DNA of 64,000 bases, from NCBI RefSeq assembly GCF_021730615.1, contig NZ_JAJLMN010000001.1, positions 496,001 to 560,000 of the forward strand, given 5' to 3'. The position numbers and the translations under genes are program-made. The notes under the pieces were generated by a model, which was given only the letters and a program-made list of their open reading frames with translations, made no database searches and had not been told where the DNA came from. Each line of letters opens with the position of its first letter. The stretch's first letter is position 1. Source of the stretch: Lichenibacterium dinghuense. Lineage in GTDB: Bacteria > Pseudomonadota > Alphaproteobacteria > Rhizobiales > Beijerinckiaceae. This document shows, in pieces, positions 12,869-21,723 of this stretch.

Positions 12869-13570
12869 GTGGCGCTCGACGGCCTCGACCTCGCCCTGCG
12901 CGAGGGCGAGGTCCTGTCGCTGCTCGGCCCGTCCGGCTGCGGCAAGTCGACCGTGCTGCGCCTCCTCGCCGGCCTCGACCGCCCCACGACCGGGCGGATC
13001 GCCTGGGCGGGCGGGCGGCCCGAGGTGGGCTACGTGTTCCAGGACGCGACGCTGATGCCCTGGGCGACGGCGGGCGACAACGTGTACCTGCCGCTGCGCC
13101 TGCGCGGCGTCCGCCGCGGCGACGCGGCGCCCCGGGTCGCGGAGGCGCTGGCGCGCGTCGGGCTCGGCGCCTTCGCGCGCCACCGGCCGGCGGAGCTGTC
13201 CGGCGGCATGCGGATGCGCGTGTCGATCGCCCGCGCGCTGGTGGTGCGCCCTCGATTGCTGCTGATGGACGAGCCCTTCGCGGCGCTCGACGAGATCGCG
13301 CGCCTGCGCCTCAACGACGACCTCGCGGGCCTGGTCGCGGGGCTCGGCACCACGATGGTCTTCGTCACCCACTCGGTCGGCGAGAGCGTCTACCTGTCGG
13401 ACCGGGTCGTGGTCATGTCGTCGCATCCCGGCCGCGCCGCGGCCGAGCTCGCCGTGCCGGGCCGCCTCGGGCGCACGCGGGCGTTCCGCGCGACGCCGGC
13501 CTATGCGGCGCTGTGCGGCGAGGCCGCGGCGGCGCTCGCCGCCGCGATGGCCGACGAGGACGCGCTGTGA
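12869..13570 (+). CDS. ABC transporter ATP-binding protein (nitrate/sulfonate/taurine type), start uncertain
   Basis: At least 233 aa of an ABC ATPase. Walker A GPSGCGKST is near residue 20, the signature LSGGMRMRVSIARAL near 110, Walker B LLLMDEPFAALD near 130 and the H-loop FVTHSV near 162, all intact. It resembles SsuB/TauB/NrtD. The frame stays open back to 12773, and the expected N-terminal strand (LHGVGRRFPNG) is encoded upstream of this GTG, but no ATG, GTG or TTG occurs there; CTG at 12803 is the only near-start. No permease or binding protein adjoins: kup follows. Either a noncanonical start, a shortened but usable protein, or an operon remnant. Confidence 0.8.
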   Translation: MALDGLDLALREGEVLSLLGPSGCGKSTVLRLLAGLDRPTTGRIAWAGGRPEVGYVFQDATLMPWATAGDNVYLPLRLRGVRRGDAAPRVAEALARVGLGAFARHRPAELSGGMRMRVSIARALVVRPRLLLMDEPFAALDEIARLRLNDDLAGLVAGLGTTMVFVTHSVGESVYLSDRVVVMSSHPGRAAAELAVPGRLGRTRAFRATPAYAALCGEAAAALAAAMADEDAL

Positions 13571-13694
13571 GGGACGCGCGGATCGGCGGGGCGGAAATCG
13601 GAGTGAGACGCCGCTCAGAAGGATGGCGCCGTCGCCGAACTATTGCATAAAAGGGCGAATCGAGCCCTCCGGGTGACGGACGAGGGGAGGACGC

Positions 13695-15671
13695 GTGAGC
13701 CAGCAGATCGCGCACGGGGGCGCTCATCAGGGCGACGGCCAAGCAAGCCCATCCACTGCCGACGACGGCGCGCACTAGGGCCTGCACCGGTTCGGGGCCG
13801 CCGCCTCCCTCGGGGCGCTCGGCATCGTCTACGGCGACATCGGCACGAGCCCGCTCTACGCCCTCAAGGAGGCCGTGAAGGCCGCCATGGCGCCGGCCGC
13901 CCAGCCGGAGGCCGCGGCGGTGATCGGCGCCGTGTCGGTGATCCTGTGGTCGCTGATCCTGGTCGTGTCGATCAAATACGCCATCCTGATCATGCGGGCC
14001 GACAACCGCGGCGAGGGCGGCATCGTCGCCATGCTGGCGCTGCTGCGCGCCCGCGAGGCCCAGCCCGGCACTTGGCGGGTGGGCCTGCTGGTGTTCGGCC
14101 TCATCGGCGCGGCGCTGCTCTACGGCGACGGCGCCATCACGCCCGCCATCTCGGTCCTGTCCGCCGTCGAGGGGCTGAAGGTGGACGCGCCGTCGCTCGC
14201 TGCCTTCGTGCTGCCCATCACGATCGTCGTGCTGATCGTCCTGTTCCTGGCCCAGCGCTTCGGAACGGGCTCCATCGGCCGAATCTTCGGGCCCATCATG
14301 CTGGTGTGGTTCGCGGTGCTGGCGGCCCTCGGCGTCTACGGCATCGCCAAGGCGCCGGAGATCCTCCAGGCGGTCAATCCCTGGGCGGCGCTGGGATTCA
14401 TGATCCACGCCGGGCCGGCCGTGTCCTTCGCGATCCTCGGCGCGGCCTTCCTGGCCGTGACGGGGGGCGAGGCCATGTACGCCGACATGGGCCATTTCGG
14501 CGCCACGCCGATCCGCGTGTCCTGGTTCGCCGTGGTGCTGCCCTGCCTCGTGCTGAACTATTTCGGCCAGGGCGGGCTGCTGCTCGCCGAGCCGGCCTCG
14601 ATCGACAACCCCTTCTACCAGCTCGCGCCCGACTGGCTGCACTACCCGCTCGTGGTCTTCGCCACCGCCGCAACGGTGATCGCCAGCCAGGCCATCATCT
14701 CGGGCGCCTTCTCGCTGACCCAGCAGTCGATCCAGCTCGGCTTCCTGCCCAAGATGCACCTCGTCCACACGGCTTCCGAGGAGATCGGGCAGATCTACCT
14801 GCCGGTGGTCAACTGGCTGCTCGCGGCGGCGACGCTCGGCGCCGTGCTGGCCTTCGGCTCGTCGGACGCGCTGGCGGGCGCCTACGGCATCGCGGTCTCG
14901 GCGCTGATGGCCATCACCACGGTGCTGGCCGCGCTGGTGGCGATCCAGTGGGGCTTCCCGCCCGTCGCCGTTGTGGCTGTCAACGGCGCCTTCTTCCTGA
15001 TCGACCTCGTGTTCTTCTCGGCCAACGCCGTGAAGCTGCTCGAAGGCGGCTGGTTCCCGCTGCTTCTGGCGCTGGTCGTCGCCTTCCTGATGCTCACCTG
15101 GCGGCGCGGCAACCACCTCCTGGAGAAGCAGCGCGCCGAGATGCGCGAGCCGGAGTCGAAGCTCGTCGACGCCTGCGGCATCAACGCCTCCGGGGTGCGC
15201 CTGCTGCGCCTGCCCACCTCCGCGGCCTACCTGTCCGCCGGCACGACCGGCCTGCCGCTGCCGCTGTCCCACTTCGTGCGCACCAACCGCGCCGTGCAGA
15301 AACGCGTGCTGCTGATCTCGGCCGTGACGACCGAGCGCCCCCGCGTGCCGCTGGAGAAGCGGGCCCAGGTGGTGCCGCTCGGCCAGGGCATCGACCGGCT
15401 GATCCTCACCTACGGCTTCGACGAGGCGCCCTCCGTGCCGGAGGGCCTCGCCTTCGCGCTGGACCGCGGCCTTCTGGAGGACATCGATCCCGAGAACATC
15501 ACCTACATCGTCGGCCGCGAGACCGTGATCCCGTCGCGGGCCCGCGACGGCTTCGCGCGCTGGCGCAAGAAGCTGTTCGCCTTCATGGCGCGCAACTCGG
15601 AGCACACGGCCGTGTATTTCGGCGTCCCCACGGCGCAGGCCGTCGAGCTCGGGCTCGAGATCGAACTCTGA
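13695..15671 (+). pseudogene. kup: Potassium uptake protein Kup, interrupted by in-frame TAG at codon 28
   Basis: Kup/Trk-family low-affinity K+ symporter: about 12 membrane segments, then a cytoplasmic C-terminal domain. The gene begins at GTG 13695, preceded by GAGGGGAGG, and reads a polar His/Gln/Gly/Asp leader. TAG at 13776-13778 then interrupts the frame. Directly after it the conserved first segment continues in the same frame (LGALGIVYGDIGTSPLYAL), and the rest is intact to TGA at 15671. No ATG, GTG or TTG exists between the TAG and GTG 13875, so restarting at 13875 loses the invariant GDIGTSPLYAL. Possibilities are a nonsense mutation, a base-call error, CTG initiation at 13782, or stop read-through. 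Everything else about the gene looks functional. Confidence 0.85.
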
Positions 15672-15717
15672 AGGCGCTCGCCCCGTTGGGGCCTCGCACC
15701 AGCGGCGAGGCTTCACC

Positions 15718-16557
15718 ATGAGCGAGATCGGAACCGTCACCCTGCCCGGCGGCCGGCGCGTGCCGGCGCTGGGCCAGGGCACGTGGCGCCTGGGCGAGGA
15801 CCCCGACCGCCGCGCCGAGGAGGCGGCCGCGCTGCGCGCCGGGATCGAGCGCGGCCTGACGCTGATCGACACCGCCGAGATGTACGGCGAGGGCGCGACC
15901 GAGTCCTTCCTCGGCGAGGCGCTGGAGGGCCTGCGCGATCAGCTCTTCCTCGTGTCCAAGGCCTACCCGCAGAACGCCGGCCGCGCGCGGCTCAGGCGCG
16001 CCTGCGAGGGCAGCCTGAAGCGGCTCAAGGCCGAGCGCCTCGACCTCTACCTCCTGCACTGGCGCGGCAGCGTGCCCCTGGCCGAGACCGTGGACGCCAT
16101 GGAGGCGCTGCGCGACGAGGGGCTGATCGCCGCCTGGGGCGTGTTCAACTTCGACGCCGACGACCTGGAGGACCTTCTCGACGCCGGCGGCGACGGCTGC
16201 GCGACCGACCAGATCCTGCTCAACCTCGCGCGCCGCGGCCCGGAGTTCGACCTCTTGCCGCTCCTCGACAAGCTGTCGATGCCGGCCATGGCCTACAGCC
16301 CCGTCGAGCAGGGGCGCCTCTTCGGCCATCCCGCGCTCGACGCCGTCGCGGCGCGCCACGGCGCGACCGGGCTGCAGGTGGCGCTCGCCTGGCTGCTGCG
16401 CCGGCCGGACACGATCGTGATCCCCAAGGCCGGCACGGTGGCCCACGTCGAGGAGAACCGCGCCGCGGCGGACCTGCGCCTCACGGACGCGGACCTCGCC
16501 GACCTCGACCGCGCCTTCCCGGCCCCGGCCCGCAAGGTGCCGCTGGAGATGCTGTGA
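15718..16557 (+). CDS. Aldo/keto reductase
   Basis: A 279-aa NADPH-dependent aldo/keto reductase of the 2,5-diketogluconate reductase/YeaE kind. The catalytic tetrad is visible: Asp in LIDTAEMYG with Tyr five residues on, Lys in VSKAYPQ, and His in YLLHWRG. The strand GVFNFD replaces the common GVSNF. The C-terminal IPKAGTVAHVEEN matches the NADPH-phosphate-binding stretch. The ATG lies within a hairpin (GCCTCGC/GCGAGGC, 15692-15712) that also holds the ribosome-binding region. It converges on rpoN with 26 bases between the stops. Confidence 0.9.
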   Translation: MSEIGTVTLPGGRRVPALGQGTWRLGEDPDRRAEEAAALRAGIERGLTLIDTAEMYGEGATESFLGEALEGLRDQLFLVSKAYPQNAGRARLRRACEGSLKRLKAERLDLYLLHWRGSVPLAETVDAMEALRDEGLIAAWGVFNFDADDLEDLLDAGGDGCATDQILLNLARRGPEFDLLPLLDKLSMPAMAYSPVEQGRLFGHPALDAVAARHGATGLQVALAWLLRRPDTIVIPKAGTVAHVEENRAAADLRLTDADLADLDRAFPAPARKVPLEML

Positions 16558-16583
16558 CGGCTCTGCCGCCCGTGCGCTGACGG

Positions 16584-18113
16584 TCAGCGTCCCGCCAGCG
16601 CCATCACGGACTTCTCGCGCCGCCGCTCCACCGAGGACGGGATGCGCAGGCTTTCCCGGTATTTCGCGACCGTGCGCCGCGCGATGTCGATGTCGGCCGC
16701 CTTGAGCTTCGCCACGATGGCGTCGTCCGACAGCACGTCGGACGGGGTCTCGGCCTCGATCATCTGCTTGATGCGGAAGCGCACCGCCTCGGCCGAATGG
16801 GCCGCGCCGTTCATGGTCGAGGCGATGGAGGCCGTGAAGAAGTATTTCAGCTCGAAGATGCCGCGCGGGCTCGCCATGTATTTGTTGGACGTCACGCGCG
16901 ACACGGTCGACTCGTGCATGCCGATGGCGTCCGCCACGGCCTTGAGGTTGAGCGGCCGCAGGTGCTGGACGCCGTGGGCGAAGAACGCGTCCTGCTGGCG
17001 CACGATCTCGCTCGACACCTTCAGGATGGTGCGCGCCCGCTGCTCCAGGCTCTTCGTCAGCCAGTTGGCGGTCTGCAGGCAGTTGGCCACGAAGCTCCGG
17101 TCCGCGTCGCTGGCCCCGCGCACCACGCGCGCCCGGTAGGTCTGGTTGACCAGGACGCGGGGCAGCACGTCGGTGTTGAGGTCGATCAGCCAGGAGCCGT
17201 CGGGCGCCGCCCGCACGGTCACGTCCGGCACCACGGTCTGCACGGGACCGCCGCCGTAGGAGCGGCCGGGCTTGGGATCGAGCCGGCGGATCTCGCCCAC
17301 CATGTCGGCCAGGTCCTCGTCGTCGACGCCGCAGATGCGCCGCAGCGCGGCGTGGTCGCGCCGCGCCAGGAGGTCGAGGTGGCCGACCAGGGCCGCCATG
17401 GCGGGATCGAAGCGGTCGCGCTCCTTGAGCTGCAGCGCGAGGCACTCGGCCAGCGAGCGCGCGCCGACGCCCGTGGGGTCGAAGCCGTGCACCACGCCGA
17501 GCACCGCCTCGACGCGCGCGAGCGCGACGCCGAGCCGCTCCGCGACGGCGTCGAGGGGCTCCGACAGATAGCCGGCCTCGTCGACGGCGTCGATCAGGCT
17601 CAGGCCGATCAGGCGGTCGACGGGGTCGACCACGGCGAGGTGGAGCTGGTCGGCGAGGTGGTCGTGCAGCGAGGGGCGCGAGGCGACGTAGCGCTCGAGG
17701 CTCGACGCCTCGCCCTCGGCCGAGGGCGGCGCGCCGGTCCAGGAGGTGGCGGACAGGCCCGCCATGTCGCCGGCCGGGTCCGCGACGGGGCCGGCGCGCT
17801 CGCCGTCGAAGCTGTTCTCCAGCTCCGTGCCGAGGCCGGACTCCAGCGCGCCCCGGTCGGTCTCGAACTCGTCGCTGGTCCAGTCGGACTCGGCGGGATC
17901 GCCGCTCGGCGCGGCTTCCGCGGACGGCTCGTGCTCGCGCGGGTCGTGGGCCTCGTCGACCCTCTCGAGCAGCGGGTTGCGCTCCAGCTCCTCCTCGATG
18001 AAGGACGCCAGCTCGAGATTCGACAGCTGCAGGAGCTTGATCGCCTGCATCAACTGCGGCGTCATCACCAGGGACTGGCCCTGGCGCATCACGAGCTTGG
18101 CCGAAAGCGCCAT
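16584..18113 (-). CDS. rpoN: RNA polymerase sigma-54 factor
   Basis: A 509-aa sigma-54. Region I is the Gln/Leu-rich N-terminus (RQGQSLVMTPQLMQAIKLLQ), which contacts AAA+ activators. An acidic, low-complexity region II spans about residues 55-125. The core-binding and DNA-binding region III follows, with the RpoN box ARRTVAKYRE at 478-487. Length is as expected. It is last in a minus-strand block after the lpt genes, the usual alphaproteobacterial order. The hpf (ribosome hibernation) and ptsN genes that often follow are not here; an aldo/keto reductase faces it instead. Confidence 0.96.
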   Translation of the reverse strand: MALSAKLVMRQGQSLVMTPQLMQAIKLLQLSNLELASFIEEELERNPLLERVDEAHDPREHEPSAEAAPSGDPAESDWTSDEFETDRGALESGLGTELENSFDGERAGPVADPAGDMAGLSATSWTGAPPSAEGEASSLERYVASRPSLHDHLADQLHLAVVDPVDRLIGLSLIDAVDEAGYLSEPLDAVAERLGVALARVEAVLGVVHGFDPTGVGARSLAECLALQLKERDRFDPAMAALVGHLDLLARRDHAALRRICGVDDEDLADMVGEIRRLDPKPGRSYGGGPVQTVVPDVTVRAAPDGSWLIDLNTDVLPRVLVNQTYRARVVRGASDADRSFVANCLQTANWLTKSLEQRARTILKVSSEIVRQQDAFFAHGVQHLRPLNLKAVADAIGMHESTVSRVTSNKYMASPRGIFELKYFFTASIASTMNGAAHSAEAVRFRIKQMIEAETPSDVLSDDAIVAKLKAADIDIARRTVAKYRESLRIPSSVERRREKSVMALAGR

Positions 18114-18249
18114 CCGGTCCCCGTTCCCACGCCGTGCCGCGGCGGCGGCGTCCCTGCGGACGGCGCCGTCGGTCCGTCATATCATGGTTTTGCGTAAAGG
18201 AACCGCCTTGCGGCGTTTCGGCCCCGATTTTGCATTCGGCTCGCTCCCG

Positions 18250-19284
18250 CTACATGCGGAAGTCCTGCCCGAGGTAGAGGCGGCGCACGTCGGGATGGGC
18301 GACGATCTCGTCGGCCGTGCCCTCGGTCAGCACGTGGCCCGAGTGGATGATGTAGGCGCGGTCGATCAGGCCCAGCGTTTCGCGCACGTTGTGGTCCGTG
18401 ATGAGCACGCCGATGCCGCGCTGCTTGAGGTGGCGCACGAGGTCCTGGATGTCGCCGACCGCGATCGGGTCGATGCCGGCGAAGGGCTCGTCGAGCAGCA
18501 TGAAGGACGGGTGGCCGGCGAGCGCCCTGGCGATCTCGCAGCGGCGCCGCTCGCCGCCCGACAGCGCGATCGACGGCGACTTGCGCAGTCTGGTGATGGA
18601 GAACTCGTCGAGCAGTTGGTCGAGCTCGCGGTCGCGCTGCTTCCTGTCCGGCACCGTGATCTCCAGCACGGCGCGGATGTTGTCCTCGACGTTGAGGCCG
18701 CGGAAGATCGAGGCCTCCTGCGGCAGGTAGCCGATGCCGAGGCGCGAGCGGCGATACATGGGCAGCGCCGTGACGTCGTGCCCTTCGAGCTGGATCATGC
18801 CCTTGTCGGGCTTCACGAGGCCGGTGATCATGTAGAAGACGGTGGTCTTGCCGGCGCCGTTCGGCCCGAGCAGCCCCACGGCCTCGCCGCGCCGCACGTT
18901 GATCGACACGTCGTGGACGACCTTGCGGCCCTTGTAGGCCTTGCCGAGGTTGTACACGCCCAGCATGCCCTCGGGCGACAGGTCGCGCCGCGTGCCCGGC
19001 GCCATGTCCCAGGCGGGATCGCGCGCGTAGTCGTCGTCCGGCGCCTGCTCGTCGGCGTCGGCACGGTCCGCATAGGCGGCTCCCCCCTCCGCCATGTCCG
19101 GGTCGGGCCAGGCGCCGTCGGCGAGGTCCTCGGGGAGCGGCTCCTCCGCCCAGGCCGGGTCTGGGGGCGAGGGCGCGAACCCCGGCTCGCGGCGCGGTGC
19201 CGGGGCCGGCTCGGGCGACTGCTCGGCCGGGGCGCGCCCGAACAGGCGGCGGAGCCCGCGCGGCTTCGTGATGGTCTGCGACAC
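18250..19284 (-). CDS. lptB: LPS export ABC transporter ATP-binding protein, with long N-terminal extension
   Basis: Cytoplasmic ATPase of the LptBFGC complex that extracts lipopolysaccharide from the inner membrane. The ATPase domain is complete: Walker A GPNGAGKT at 140-147, Q-loop GYLPQEASIF near 186, signature LSGGERRRCEIARAL at 241-255, Walker B FMLLDEPFAGID at 261-272 and H-loop ITDHNV. The first ~105 residues are an extension, Pro-, Ala- and Asp/Glu-rich with an Arg-rich start, absent from the ~240-aa enterobacterial protein. The domain proper begins at GVYNLGKAYKGR. It lies between lptA and rpoN, on the same strand. Confidence 0.95.
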   Translation of the reverse strand: MSQTITKPRGLRRLFGRAPAEQSPEPAPAPRREPGFAPSPPDPAWAEEPLPEDLADGAWPDPDMAEGGAAYADRADADEQAPDDDYARDPAWDMAPGTRRDLSPEGMLGVYNLGKAYKGRKVVHDVSINVRRGEAVGLLGPNGAGKTTVFYMITGLVKPDKGMIQLEGHDVTALPMYRRSRLGIGYLPQEASIFRGLNVEDNIRAVLEITVPDRKQRDRELDQLLDEFSITRLRKSPSIALSGGERRRCEIARALAGHPSFMLLDEPFAGIDPIAVGDIQDLVRHLKQRGIGVLITDHNVRETLGLIDRAYIIHSGHVLTEGTADEIVAHPDVRRLYLGQDFRM

Positions 19285-19325
19285 GGTTCAGCCGAGCCCG
19301 TTCGCCTGCCGCGCGCGGGAGGCCG

Positions 19326-20087
19326 TCACTGCGTCGCCTCCGCGTCGCGGGCCGCAGCCTCGCCGCCGCCCTTGGCCGGGCGCGGCTTCGACTTCGGCGC
19401 GGGGGCGCCCGCGGCGCCGGGCGGGCCGCCGCTGCCAGGCGTGAAGACGCTCGACACGCGGCCGCCGTTGGTCTGGCCGGAGAAGACCTGCGCCTGGCCG
19501 GACGTCATGTCGTAGATCAGCCGGTCGCCCTGGGTGACGTTGGTGCCCTGGCTCAGCGTCACGTTTCCGTTGAGGTAGACCTTGTTCTCGGCCTTGTCGT
19601 AGGTGGCGTGATTGCCGGTGCCGACCTGGTCCTTGGAGATCAGCGTCACGGGGCCGTCCGCCTCCATGTGGCGCACGGAGCTGTTCCCCGCCGCCGGAGC
19701 GGCGCCGTCGGTCGGCGTCGCCGGCGCGGTGGCGCCGCCGGCCGCGTCCCTCTGCAGGTCGATGTTGAGCTTCGACGCCTTCATGGTGGAGTCGCCCTGC
19801 ACCACGACGACGTTGCCGCTGTAAATCAGCCTGTTCTCCTTGTTGAGGAAGTCGAGCTTGTCGGCGGAGATGTTGACGGGCTCCTTGGAGCCGCTGCCGG
19901 GCAGCAGCGGCACGCCCGCGGCCTTCTTGGGCGCCGCGTCGGCGGGCGCCGGCTTCTTGGCCGCGTCGTCGACGAAGGGGATGGCCGTCGGGCTCTTCAG
20001 CTTCTTCGCGGCCTGCGCGACCGCGGGCGTGGCGAGCAGCGCCGCGGCGGACAGGAGCAGCGCGCGATGCGTGGCGTGGCGGATCAC
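19326..20087 (-). CDS. lptA: LPS transport periplasmic protein LptA
   Basis: A 253-aa OstA/LptA-fold protein that forms the periplasmic bridge for LPS between LptC and LptD. A Sec signal peptide covers about residues 1-27 (hydrophobic LLLSAAALLATPAVAQA). Repeated beta-jellyroll strands are recognisable: EPVNISADKLDFLNKENRL, GNVVVVQGDSTMKASKLNI and later GNVTLSQGTNVTQGDRLIYD. The C-terminal tail is Pro/Gly/Lys-rich and probably disordered. The GTG start overlaps the lptC stop (GTGA), so translation is coupled to lptC. Confidence 0.92.
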   Translation of the reverse strand: MIRHATHRALLLSAAALLATPAVAQAAKKLKSPTAIPFVDDAAKKPAPADAAPKKAAGVPLLPGSGSKEPVNISADKLDFLNKENRLIYSGNVVVVQGDSTMKASKLNIDLQRDAAGGATAPATPTDGAAPAAGNSSVRHMEADGPVTLISKDQVGTGNHATYDKAENKVYLNGNVTLSQGTNVTQGDRLIYDMTSGQAQVFSGQTNGGRVSSVFTPGSGGPPGAAGAPAPKSKPRPAKGGGEAAARDAEATQ

Positions 20088-20815
20088 TGGCCCGTCCCCT
20101 TCAGGCTGGCGGTCGTCGTGGCGGCGGCCGAGGCCGGCAGCACGGTGGTGTGGACGTGGCCCTCGAACACCACGTGGGCGCCGTTGTCGGTCATGTGCAT
20201 GCTGTCGGCCGTCACCGTGCCGGTGCCGTTGACCACGGTGAGGGGCTCGCGCGTGTCGACGAGGCCCGTTTTGAACTCGATGAAGGCGCTCTGCATGTGG
20301 GCGTCGAGGCCCTTGTCGCTCGTGAGGCGGATGGCGCTCTTGAGCTGCATCGTCTCCTTGGAGCTGTCGTAGAGGCCCGCCGCGGACACGATGTGGACGA
20401 CGCTCCGGTCCGCCATGGTGACGTGGGCGTCGATGTCGTGCAACTCCAGCTGGCTCGGCGTCTTGGCGTCCTGCACGGCGGAACTCGCCACGAGGTCGTA
20501 GGGGCGCCCGTCCGAGCGGAAGCCGGTCAGCTTCGGGTGCTCCATCGTCACCTTGCTGCCGGACAGGCCGACGCCGTCGACCGACACGCCCGGGATCACG
20601 GCGCGGAACGGGTTGAAGAACGCGAAGGCGATCACCGCTACCGAGCCCAGCACGGCGCCGGACAGCACGAGGCGGCGCAGGAGGCGCACCCGCGCAGTGT
20701 GGCGGCCCGCCGCCCGGAAGGCGTCGCGACGCTGGCCTGCGGCGTCGGGCGGCTGGGCCGCGGCCCGCATCTCAGGCCGGGGCGGTCGTCCGGGGGCAGT
20801 GGCGATGTCGGTCAT
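20084..20815 (-). CDS. lptC: LPS export system protein LptC
   Basis: A 243-aa bitopic inner-membrane protein. A basic cytoplasmic N-terminus of about 45 residues precedes a single membrane segment near 50-70 (LVLSGAVLGSVAVIAFAFF), then the periplasmic LptC jellyroll (GSKVTMEHPKLTGFRSDGRP onward). It links the LptBFG extractor to LptA. The stop overlaps the lptA start. An RNase D-like gene lies 130 bases upstream in the same direction, the arrangement found in rhizobia. Confidence 0.9.
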   Translation of the reverse strand: MTDIATAPGRPPRPEMRAAAQPPDAAGQRRDAFRAAGRHTARVRLLRRLVLSGAVLGSVAVIAFAFFNPFRAVIPGVSVDGVGLSGSKVTMEHPKLTGFRSDGRPYDLVASSAVQDAKTPSQLELHDIDAHVTMADRSVVHIVSAAGLYDSSKETMQLKSAIRLTSDKGLDAHMQSAFIEFKTGLVDTREPLTVVNGTGTVTADSMHMTDNGAHVVFEGHVHTTVLPASAAATTTASLKGTGQ

Positions 20816-20945
20816 GCGCTCGCGTTGTCACGGGGAGCCACGATGATCCCCGTCCGCCGTGGCGGAGTTGTGGCCGGCGGCACGGGTTTCGCATGGCGGG
20901 CTTGCGCGACCGTGTCGCGCGCTCCCCGCGCCATGGGGATCGCCG

Positions 20946-21560
20946 CTACTCGTGCGAGAAGATGTCGCTGTCCGGCCAGCCCATCAGGTCGAGGCGGCAG
21001 CGCGTCGGCAGGAAGTCGAAGCAGCTCTGCGCCACGGCGGCGCGACCTTCGCGCTCCAGCATGGCGTCGAGCCTCCCCTTGAGGGCATGGAGGTGCAGCA
21101 CGTCGGAGGCGGCGTAGCTCACCTGCGCGTCGGTGAGGGCGTCGGCGCCCCAGTCGGAGGACTGCTGCTGCTTCGAGATGTCCACCCCGAGCAGCTCCCG
21201 GCACAGCTCGCGCAGGCCGTGCCGGTCCGTGTAGGTGCGCACGAGCTTGGACGCGATCTTGGTGCAGTAGACGTTCTCGGCCATCGTGCCGAAGGCGTTG
21301 AACATCACGGCGATGTCGAAGCGGCCGAAGTGGAACAGCTTCAGCACGGCCGGGTCCGCCAGCAGGCGTTGCAGGTTCGGCGCCGCGGTCTGGCCCTTGG
21401 CGACCTGCACGAGGTCGGCGGAGCCGTCGCCGGTCGACAGCTGCACGACGCAGAGCCGGTCGCGGTGCGGCTTCAAGCCCAGCGTCTCGGTGTCGATGGC
21501 CACGCTGGTGCCGGCCCGGTAGTCGGGCGGCAGGTCGCCCTTGTGCAGTCTGTTGGCCAT
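20946..21560 (-). CDS. Ribonuclease D-like 3'-5' exonuclease (DEDDy)
   Basis: A 204-aa single-domain exonuclease. The DEDDy motifs are all visible: DTETLGL (Exo I, near residue 23), FHFGRFDIAVMFN (Exo II, near 75) and YAASDVLHL (Exo III, Tyr and Asp, near 150). It is much shorter than E. coli RNase D (~375 aa) because the HRDC domains are absent, as is normal for this alphaproteobacterial family found next to lptC. Likely role is RNA 3'-end trimming. The ATG gives the family N-terminus. Confidence 0.9.
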   Translation of the reverse strand: MANRLHKGDLPPDYRAGTSVAIDTETLGLKPHRDRLCVVQLSTGDGSADLVQVAKGQTAAPNLQRLLADPAVLKLFHFGRFDIAVMFNAFGTMAENVYCTKIASKLVRTYTDRHGLRELCRELLGVDISKQQQSSDWGADALTDAQVSYAASDVLHLHALKGRLDAMLEREGRAAVAQSCFDFLPTRCRLDLMGWPDSDIFSHE

Positions 21561-21723
21561 GTCGGCTTTCGCGGTCGGGGCCGGCCGGGGCCGGGGATCT
21601 CCCTCATAACCCCGACCGCCGCCGGAACGGAAGCCGCTCCGGGCTTCACGCCGGGGGCCGCCGTCGTGCTATGGACACCGCTCAGCCGCCCGGTCCGGGG
21701 CGACGGGGACCACCATAGCCAGC

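Noticed and set aside
13413-15872. 819-residue minus-strand open frame
   Set aside because: Antisense to kup; low-complexity Gly/Arg/Asp/His composition, no motif. It supports that kup was coding until recently, but is not a gene.
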